Position numbers and translations under genes: made by a program. Of a stretch of 5,005 nucleotides of DNA, positions 1 to 5,005 are shown in pieces. Source of the DNA: JAIVGV01 sp035295985 (GTDB lineage: Bacteria > Acidobacteriota > Blastocatellia > Pyrinomonadales > Pyrinomonadaceae); contig DATHBT010000035.1 of NCBI GenBank assembly GCA_035295985.1, positions 1 through 5,005 on the forward strand, written 5' to 3'. The stretch's first letter is position 1. Every line of letters begins with the position of its first letter. Under the pieces are notes generated by a model. It saw nothing but the letters and a program-made list of their open reading frames with translations. It had not been told where the DNA came from and made no database searches.

Positions 1-78
1 CCCCGCCCCTACAGAATCCTTCTGCAGCCGCGACCCCGTTTGACGTTCACACTTCGCCTCGTTGATTCAGGAGGAGCG
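1..78. other. Leader region upstream of the BNR protein, no gene
   Basis: No coding sequence can be supported here. The frame of the downstream gene is open back to a TTG at 40, but that start has no Shine-Dalgarno and would put 13 non-signal-like residues before the signal peptide, so it is taken as untranslated. A small perfect stem, CAGAA (12-16) and TTCTG (20-24) with a 3-base loop, is visible but too short to assign a role. TTGACG at 40-45 resembles a -35 box, but no acceptable -10 follows at normal spacing. The promoter is therefore probably upstream of the window or of a non-standard type. Confidence 0.5.
69..76 (+). promoter_or_regulatory. Strong ribosome binding site for the BNR protein
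   Basis: AGGAGGAG is a near-perfect anti-16S match. Its AGGAGG core ends 4 bases before the ATG at 79 and 7 bases before the second ATG at 82. This selects the double-ATG start over the in-frame TTG at 40. By spacing alone, ATG 82 is slightly the better start; the two differ by one residue. Confidence 0.8.
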
Positions 79-2973
79 ATGATGTTCCCACACGCTTTTA
101 AGAAAATCTCTGACGGCGTTTCGCCGCGCCGGCTGCTGGCCGCGGCCGTAGCGCCGGCGCTGCTCGCCGCGTTGCTCGGCGCGTCCGCGCGGACGGCCGC
201 GGCGCAGTCGCAGCCCATAACCTTCCACAACAACACGATGGCCGACCACTCGGCGACGAGCGGCGAGCCGATCATCAAGGTCGATAACCGCGACCGCATC
301 TTCGTCACCACCCCCTTCGGCCTGAGCACCACGGTCAGCATCCTCTGGCGCTCCGACGACGGCGGGCGCACCTACCTCCCGCTCGGCCCGCCCATACTGC
401 GCGACGCCGTCACCGGCCCCGGCGGCGGCGACTCCGACGTTGACTTCGACGACAAGGGCCGCGTCTATTTCATCGACTTGTCGGCGGCCTGCGTCACCGT
501 CGCAGTCTCCGAGGACGGCGGCAACACGTTCCCGACGGATCGCACCAGCTACATCTCCTGCGTGAGCGGCCAGACGATGGGCGCGATAGACGACCGCCAG
601 TGGATCGTGGCCCAGGGCGACGGCCGCGCCTACATGACCTGGCGGCGCTTCACCGGGCTCTCGCCCCTCCCGTTCTACATGTGGCGCACGCGCGACGCCG
701 GCCGCACCTGGGATCAGGGCCGCGTCCTCGGCAACGTCAGCCAGTCCGGCCCGCTCAAGGTGGACAAGACGAAGCGGCGCGTGACGGTGAACGGGCAGGA
801 GCGCGACGCGATCCTCGTCTATCAGATTTACTACAACGGGAACGACGTGCGCATGTTCCGCGTCACCGATCTGGACGACGGGTCGGAGCCGACGGTCGAA
901 GACTTCCGCATCTACAACGGCGGGAGCGAGGACACGAGCTTCGTCTTCCCGGTGCTGACGGTTGACCGCGCCGGCAACCTCTACGCCGTCTGGTCGCAGG
1001 CCCAGTCCACTCCGGGGACGAGCCAGTCGATCTGGATGGCGACCTCGACCGACCGCGGCGCGACCTGGTCGCCCCGCAAGCGCGTGAGCACGTTCACGGG
1101 CACGAACATCATGCCGTGGATCGTCGCGGGCGACGCGGGCCGCGCGGCCATCATCTGGTATCGCAGCCCGCTCGCCGGCAACCCGAACACGCTCGCGAGC
1201 GAGTGGACGATCCACATGGCGCAGACGCTGAACGCCTTCGACGCGACCCCGTCGTTCGAGACCGTGCAGGTGAGCCAGAACATCGTCCACCGCGGCGAGA
1301 TCTGCACCGACGGCACGCTCTGCGACGCGCAGGGGCGCGACCGCAGCTTCCTCGAATATCCAAGTATTGACATGGACTCGAAAGGCGCTGCCGTCATCGT
1401 CTATAACGACAACACTAACCAGTCTGAAGGCCCCTACGTGATGACGGCCAAGCAGGCGACGGGGCCGAGCCTGCTCGCCTCGGTCGGCAACCTCGGCCGC
1501 GAGCCGGGCGCGGTGGCGATCACGACCCCGGCCGCCAACCAGTCGGCCGCGGGCAACACATTCACAGTCTCCGGCACGCACACCGTCCCGCCGAAGAACT
1601 ACGACCGCGACGAGGCGGGCGACGCGCACTTCCGCTCGACTGATCCGAACCGGCCCGGCGCGGATCTGCGCTCCGTCTCGGTGCGCGAGGAGGGGAGCGA
1701 CTTAGTCGTCACCATGCAGGTGGCCGACCTGACGACGGCCGCAGTCAACGCCGCCGCTTCGTCCGTCGCCAACGGCGAAGGGATGCTGTATCTCACGCAG
1801 TGGGACTACAACGACACGATCTACTGGCTCGGTGCCGAGGTGCGCGCGACGGGCACGAGCTTCTACACGGGCACGCTCGGCATGATCCGCTCGGCCACGT
1901 CGAAGAAGTTCATCACCTACAACCCCGACCTCGTGAAGTCGCAGCAGGTCAGGGGGCAGATGCAGGCCGCCGCGCCCGGCGCGATCACGATCCGCGTGCC
2001 GAAAGCCGTGGTCGGCAGCCCGGCCGCGGGCGCGCAGTTCCATTCGCTGACCGCTTACGCGCTCTCGGAGCGCGGGCCGCTCGTGCCCGTCGGCGCAGAC
2101 CTGCCGAACGCACCGTTCCCGGCCCCGAAGACGACGAGCGTCACGCCCGGCCCGTCGGGCCTGCCCGTCCAGCTCGACGCCACGGGCGCAGTGACCTACA
2201 CGGTCGGCGCGGCCGGCCCGGCCTCGGACGGCGTGGTCGAAGTCTCGGTTGACGATCCGACGTTTTCGTCGCCGCGCACGGCCGCCTTCTCAACCGATCT
2301 CGGCCAGGCGCGTTGGGAGTTCGCGCTCGATCTCTCGCAACTCGCCTCCGGCTCGCACACGGTTTACGCGCGCCAGCGCATCAACGGCCGTGACTACTCC
2401 CCAGTCGTCTCGGCGCAGTTCGCGATCCCCGACACGGTCGAGGCGGACGTGACCTCGCTCGTCGGCATCGAGACCGGCAACGCCCGCTTCTCGGCCGGCG
2501 CGGCCTCGTTCGATCTCGCCATCAGGAATACTTCGGGCGAGACGATCTTCACGCCGCTCTCCGCACGCGTCGCGCAGCTCTCTTCCTACACGGGCCGCGT
2601 CACGGTAGCGAACGCCGACAACAGCGTGACCGGCGCGGGCGCGCTGTGGAACTACGCCGGTCTGACGGGCGGCGACAACGCGCTCTCGCCGACCGAGCGT
2701 TCCGGCGCGCGCAACGTCCGCTTCAACAACCCTAACGGCGAGACCTTCACAGTCTCCTTCGCGGTCGTCGGCCACCTCTCGCGCGGCACTGCGGGCGCAC
2801 AGTCGGCCCAGTCGTCCGGCGGCACGTCGTCCGGCGCGGGTTCAACTGGCGGTACGGGAGGCGAGGGCACGCAGTCAACCTCGCCCGGCGGCCTGACGAG
2901 CCTCGTTTACAAGGTGACGTTCAACCCGCTGCTCGGCACGGCGACGGTCGAGGTCGCGCCGCTGACGAAGTAA
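79..2973 (+). CDS. Secreted multidomain BNR/Asp-box (sialidase-like) beta-propeller protein
   Basis: Predicted exported protein of about 964 residues; function not established. An N-terminal signal peptide is visible: charged start, PRRLLA at 16-21 (weakly Tat-like), hydrophobic stretch to about 37, probable cleavage after TAAA near residue 42. The region of about 45-480 reads as a beta-propeller with four Asp-boxes (SxDxGxTW type): SDDGGRTY at 92, SEDGGNTF at 144, TRDAGRTW at 204 and STDRGATW at 323. Several D-x-x-G-R/N-x-Y-x-x-W strands lie between them. Asp-boxes occur in sialidases, other glycosidases and non-enzymatic propellers. No FRIP/YRIP arginine motif of true sialidases is seen, so sialidase activity is not claimed. 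A beta-rich domain follows at about 505-675 (GDAHF, QWDYNDTIYWLGAEV), then an Fn3/Ig-like domain at about 685-786 (SGSHTVYARQRINGRDYSP), another beta domain at about 788-902 (FDLAIRNTSGETIFTPL, RFNNPNGETFTVSF), a Gly/Ser/Thr/Gln-rich stretch at about 903-938, and a C-terminal strand pair (LVYKVTFNPL). No transmembrane anchor or LPXTG is present, so it is probably released or held non-covalently. The start is supported by AGGAGG; ATG 82 or TTG 40 are alternatives. The reading frame is intact. Confidence 0.9.
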   Translation: MMFPHAFKKISDGVSPRRLLAAAVAPALLAALLGASARTAAAQSQPITFHNNTMADHSATSGEPIIKVDNRDRIFVTTPFGLSTTVSILWRSDDGGRTYLPLGPPILRDAVTGPGGGDSDVDFDDKGRVYFIDLSAACVTVAVSEDGGNTFPTDRTSYISCVSGQTMGAIDDRQWIVAQGDGRAYMTWRRFTGLSPLPFYMWRTRDAGRTWDQGRVLGNVSQSGPLKVDKTKRRVTVNGQERDAILVYQIYYNGNDVRMFRVTDLDDGSEPTVEDFRIYNGGSEDTSFVFPVLTVDRAGNLYAVWSQAQSTPGTSQSIWMATSTDRGATWSPRKRVSTFTGTNIMPWIVAGDAGRAAIIWYRSPLAGNPNTLASEWTIHMAQTLNAFDATPSFETVQVSQNIVHRGEICTDGTLCDAQGRDRSFLEYPSIDMDSKGAAVIVYNDNTNQSEGPYVMTAKQATGPSLLASVGNLGREPGAVAITTPAANQSAAGNTFTVSGTHTVPPKNYDRDEAGDAHFRSTDPNRPGADLRSVSVREEGSDLVVTMQVADLTTAAVNAAASSVANGEGMLYLTQWDYNDTIYWLGAEVRATGTSFYTGTLGMIRSATSKKFITYNPDLVKSQQVRGQMQAAAPGAITIRVPKAVVGSPAAGAQFHSLTAYALSERGPLVPVGADLPNAPFPAPKTTSVTPGPSGLPVQLDATGAVTYTVGAAGPASDGVVEVSVDDPTFSSPRTAAFSTDLGQARWEFALDLSQLASGSHTVYARQRINGRDYSPVVSAQFAIPDTVEADVTSLVGIETGNARFSAGAASFDLAIRNTSGETIFTPLSARVAQLSSYTGRVTVANADNSVTGAGALWNYAGLTGGDNALSPTERSGARNVRFNNPNGETFTVSFAVVGHLSRGTAGAQSAQSSGGTSSGAGSTGGTGGEGTQSTSPGGLTSLVYKVTFNPLLGTATVEVAPLTK

Positions 2974-2999
2974 CAGGGAGAGGCTCACCACAGACGATT

Positions 3000-3027
3000 G
3001 CGGAATGCGGATTGCGGATTGCGGATT
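3000..3027. repeat. Tandem heptamer repeat (GCGGAWT x4)
   Basis: Four head-to-tail 7-base units are seen directly: GCGGAAT (3000-3006) followed by three exact GCGGATT copies (3007-3013, 3014-3020, 3021-3027). The reverse complement, AATCCGC, occurs twice at 3048-3061 and continues as ATTCC at 3062-3066. The block thus forms the left arm of the hairpin described separately. The look is that of a dispersed intergenic repeat, comparable in style to heptamer short tandem repeats of cyanobacteria. Whether other copies exist in this genome cannot be seen from one window. Confidence 0.85.
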
Positions 3028-3070
3028 AGAAGACAGCTTGTCTTTTCAATCCGCAATCCGCATTCCTTTT
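3002..3070 (+). terminator. Long interrupted hairpin, possible transcription terminator or dispersed palindromic repeat
   Basis: The arm GGAATGCGGATTGCGGATT (3002-3020) has an exact 19-base inverted copy at 3048-3066. The interior holds a second perfect stem, AAGACA (3030-3035) and TGTCTT (3039-3044), around a GCT loop. In this register one heptamer (3021-3027) bulges out. Sliding by one unit instead pairs 3014-3027 with 3048-3061 and shortens the outer stem to 14 base pairs. CCTTTTG follows the right arm, giving four T's at 3067-3070. That fits a rho-independent terminator on the plus strand 29 bases after the first gene's stop, but the T run is short and the stem unusually long. A REP/MITE-like mobile palindrome that also terminates transcription is an equally good reading. 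Confidence 0.55.
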
Positions 3071-3097
3071 GCGCGCCCGCCCCGTTGCGGCTAGAAT
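3069..3097 (+). promoter_or_regulatory. Candidate sigma-70-type promoter for the S9 peptidase gene
   Basis: TAGAAT at 3092-3097 matches the TATAAT consensus at five of six positions. TTGCGC at 3069-3074 lies 17 bases upstream but matches TTGACA at only three positions, so the -35 is weak. A start near 3104 would give a leader of about 48 bases. The -10 sits between the arms of a 6-base inverted repeat, TTGCGG (3085-3090) and CCGCAA (3103-3108). The -35 overlaps the end of the hairpin T run. Evidence is motif matching only. Confidence 0.35.
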
Positions 3098-3139
3098 ACG
3101 CCCCGCAAATCGCCAGCCCGAAATTCCCGGAAACCCGCC

Positions 3140-3146
3140 AGGAGAG
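3140..3146 (+). promoter_or_regulatory. Ribosome binding site of the S9 peptidase gene
   Basis: AGGAGAG, with its AGGAG core ending 7 bases before the ATG at 3152, is at ideal spacing. The ATG it selects begins a clean signal peptide, and this fixes the start of the peptidase gene. Confidence 0.8.
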
Positions 3147-3151
3147 AATTT

Positions 3152-5005
3152 ATGAGACCCCTCAGACAGTTGTTCGCCACGGCTTTGCTCGTCGCGTTCG
3201 CCGTGCCCGCGGTCGCGCAGCAGCCGCCCGCCAGTAGTGCAGCGCCGACCGCCTGGACGCCGGAGCTACAGATGAAGGTCAGGACGGTCGGGCCGGTGCG
3301 CGTCTCGCCCGACGGCCGGCGCGTCGCTTACGGCGTGACCGACGCCGTGATGACGGCCGACAAGAGCGAGATGCTCACGCAAATCTGGGTCGCCGACGCG
3401 GACGGCTCGAACGCCTTCCAGTTGACGCACGCCGACAAGTCTTCGACCAACCCGCAGTGGTCGCCCGACGGCCAGTGGCTCGCCTTCACCTCGACGCGCA
3501 AGGACAACAAGAACAACCTGTTCCTGCTCCGCATGTCCGGCGGCGAGGCGGAGCCACTGACGGATGTTAAAACCGCCGTCGGCAACTTCGCCTTCTCGCC
3601 CGACGGCCAGTGGATCGCCTTCACGATGCGCGACGCGCCGAGTGAGGAAGAGGAGAAGATGAACAAGGGCCGCGCCGACTACCGCTGGGTGGACGAGAAC
3701 GTGAAGATGAGCCGCCTCTACGTCATCCCCGTCCGCAAAGACGCGGCGGGCAAACGCGAGCCGCGCAAGCTGACTGCGGAGACCGGCTACACCATCGACG
3801 GCGACTTCGACTGGTCGCCCGACGGCCGCTGGATCGCCTTCAGCCACACGCGCACCCCGAAGGCTAACGACTGGCCGAGCGCCGACGTGTCCGCGGTCGA
3901 AGTCGCCACAGGGAAGGTGACCGCGCTCGCCTCGACGCCCGCGGCCGAGAACTCGCCCCGCTTCTCGCCCGACGGCAAGTGGATCGCGCTCATCATCAGC
4001 GACAACCCGCCGCGCTGGGCGCAGAGCGGCGTCATCCACGTCATCCCCTCGGCGGGCGGGACGCCGAAGGCTTTGGCCGCGTCGCACGACGGGCAGCCGG
4101 GGATCGGCGGCTGGTCGGGAGACGGCAAGCGCATCTACTTCTCCGAGGCGCGCGGCACGGGCACGCAGCTCTACACGCTCGACGTGGCCTCGAACAAGAT
4201 CACGGAAGTGGGCGACAGCCGACAGGTGCTCGGCGGCGTCAACATGAACCGGGCGCGCACGATGATCGGCTTCACCGCGCAGGCGTCCGACCGTCCGCCC
4301 GAGGCGTACGTCTCGCGCGTTGACGCGTTCGCGCCCGTGCAGGTGAGCAAAGTTAACGCCGACCTGCCGAAGCTGCCGCTCGGCCGCACGGAAGTCGTCA
4401 AGTGGAAGAGCGCCGACGGCAAGGAGATCGAGGGGCTTCTGACCTACCCCGTGAACTACCAGCCGGGCAAGCGCGTGCCGCTCATCCTGAACGTCCACGG
4501 CGGCCCGGCCGGCGTCTTCCAGCAGACCTACATCGCCGGCCGCGGCGCGTACCCGCTCGCCTCCTTCGCCGCCAAAGGCTACGCCGTCCTGCGCCCGAAC
4601 CCGCGCGGGTCTTCGGGCTACGGGACGGAGTTCCGCCGCGCCAACATCAAGGACTGGGGCTTCGGCGACTACCAGGATTTGATGACCGGGGTCGATAAGG
4701 TCGTCGAGATGGGCGTGGCCGACCCCGAACGGCTCGGCGTGATGGGCTGGTCTTACGGCGGCTTCATGACCTCGTGGATCGTCACGCAGTCGAAGCGCTT
4801 CAAGGCGGCCTCGGCGGGCGCGCCCGTCACCAACCTGATGAGCTTCACGGGCACGGCCGACATCCCCAGTTTCATCCCCGACTACTTCGGCGGCCAGCCG
4901 TGGGAGATCGTGGAGACCTACAGCAAGCACTCGCCGATGTTCAACGTCAAAGGCGTCACGACGCCGACGATGATCCAGCACGGCGAGGCCGACGACCGCG
5001 TGCCC
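3152..5005 (+). CDS. Secreted S9 family (prolyl oligopeptidase superfamily) serine peptidase, 3' end cut by window
   Basis: The frame stays open from ATG 3152 to the last base (618 codons, no stop), so the gene is incomplete. The predicted signal peptide is MRPLRQLFATALLVAFAVPA with cleavage after AVA at residue 22, implying export. Residues about 45-390 form a propeller with PD40-type SPDG blades at 52, 104, 149, 222 and 272, plus a variant SGDG at 322. In these peptidases the propeller shields the active site and limits substrates to peptides. An acidic insertion (SEEEEKMNKG) begins at 164. The alpha/beta-hydrolase domain starts near 415: NVHGGP at 447-452 (oxyanion region), NPRGSSGYG at 483-491, nucleophile Ser534 in GWSYGG, and HGEADDRVP at 610-618 with Asp614 the probable catalytic Asp. 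The catalytic His, normally some 30 residues later, lies beyond the window; about 45-80 residues are probably missing. The layout is that of acylaminoacyl-peptidase/dipeptidyl-peptidase-like S9C-type enzymes; exact specificity (exo- or oligopeptidase) cannot be read. It is the second gene in the same direction, 178 bases after the BNR gene, with its own promoter-like signals. Confidence 0.93.
   Translation, partial: MRPLRQLFATALLVAFAVPAVAQQPPASSAAPTAWTPELQMKVRTVGPVRVSPDGRRVAYGVTDAVMTADKSEMLTQIWVADADGSNAFQLTHADKSSTNPQWSPDGQWLAFTSTRKDNKNNLFLLRMSGGEAEPLTDVKTAVGNFAFSPDGQWIAFTMRDAPSEEEEKMNKGRADYRWVDENVKMSRLYVIPVRKDAAGKREPRKLTAETGYTIDGDFDWSPDGRWIAFSHTRTPKANDWPSADVSAVEVATGKVTALASTPAAENSPRFSPDGKWIALIISDNPPRWAQSGVIHVIPSAGGTPKALAASHDGQPGIGGWSGDGKRIYFSEARGTGTQLYTLDVASNKITEVGDSRQVLGGVNMNRARTMIGFTAQASDRPPEAYVSRVDAFAPVQVSKVNADLPKLPLGRTEVVKWKSADGKEIEGLLTYPVNYQPGKRVPLILNVHGGPAGVFQQTYIAGRGAYPLASFAAKGYAVLRPNPRGSSGYGTEFRRANIKDWGFGDYQDLMTGVDKVVEMGVADPERLGVMGWSYGGFMTSWIVTQSKRFKAASAGAPVTNLMSFTGTADIPSFIPDYFGGQPWEIVETYSKHSPMFNVKGVTTPTMIQHGEADDRVP

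Larger units (their letters stand above)
2974..3151. other. Intergenic region with repeat hairpin and promoter-like signals
   Basis: This 178-base gap carries no believable gene. In order it holds 22 bases of ordinary spacer, a tandem heptamer block, an interrupted inverted repeat with a short T run, a GC-rich stretch, a TAGAAT -10 candidate, and the ribosome binding site of the peptidase gene. Its base composition is visibly more AT-rich in the repeat than in the flanking genes. The presence of both terminator-like and promoter-like signals suggests the two genes are separately transcribed, although read-through cannot be excluded. Confidence 0.7.

Noticed and set aside
40..68. TTGACG -35-like box upstream of the BNR gene
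   Set aside because: The hexamer at correct spacing (TGATTC, 63-68) is a poor -10 and would put the transcript start within or beyond the Shine-Dalgarno.
1367..1407. Exact TTGACA followed by TATAAC inside the BNR gene, as an internal promoter
   Set aside because: The boxes are 29 bases apart, far from the usual 16-18, and no internal gene start follows.
67..1629. Long open frame on the minus strand opposite the BNR gene (520 codons)
   Set aside because: It is antisense to a gene with clear signal peptide and Asp-boxes. Its product is an Arg/Ala/Val-rich mixture without domain motifs, as expected opposite a gene with G/C-rich third positions.
2996..3066. CRISPR-like or attachment-site reading of the heptamer repeats
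   Set aside because: Units are only 7 bases with no spacers, and the structure is palindromic. No integrase, tRNA or cas gene is nearby.
2998..3237. Short plus-strand frame of 79 codons across the intergenic region
   Set aside because: It reads through the hairpin repeat and then overlaps the peptidase start in another frame. It has no ribosome binding site, and its beginning is just translated heptamer repeats.
3266..4981. Long open frame on the minus strand opposite the S9 peptidase (571 codons)
   Set aside because: The plus strand carries unmistakable S9 motifs (HGGP, GWSYGG, HGEADDRVP). The antisense product is low-complexity Arg/Ala/Val/Asp, a by-product of high GC.

Overview
This is a GC-rich window (roughly two-thirds G+C, strongly G/C at third codon positions) from a bacterial chromosome. 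It holds two plus-strand genes for exported proteins, separated by a short intergenic region with a striking hairpin. A large multidomain BNR/Asp-box protein next to a secreted S9 peptidase with PD40 blades, plus a GCGGATT-type intergenic repeat, suggests Acidobacteriota (perhaps Blastocatellia). This is an inference from style, since no marker gene is present.

Layout. Bases 1-78 are a leader with no gene and a strong Shine-Dalgarno at its end. Bases 79-2973 encode a protein of about 964 residues: signal peptide, an Asp-box (sialidase-like) beta-propeller, a beta-rich middle domain, an Fn3/Ig-like domain, a further beta domain, a Gly/Ser/Thr-rich linker and a short C-terminal beta segment. 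Bases 2974-3151 are intergenic. They contain heptamer repeats that fold into a long interrupted hairpin with a short T run (terminator-like), then a candidate -10 box inside a small inverted repeat, then a ribosome binding site. Bases 3152-5005 encode the first 618 residues of an S9 (prolyl oligopeptidase superfamily) serine peptidase with a signal peptide, an N-terminal propeller and the catalytic domain. The window cuts it just after the probable catalytic Asp, so the catalytic His lies outside.

The two proteins probably act outside the cytoplasm, one binding or processing surface or environmental polymers and the other cleaving peptides. The hairpin and separate promoter-like signals argue against a tight operon, and nothing in the sequence shows that they work on the same substrate. 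I found no RNA gene, insertion sequence, CRISPR array or defence system. I see no convincing novel system. The points most worth following are the intergenic repeat hairpin and the unassigned middle and C-terminal domains of the first protein.
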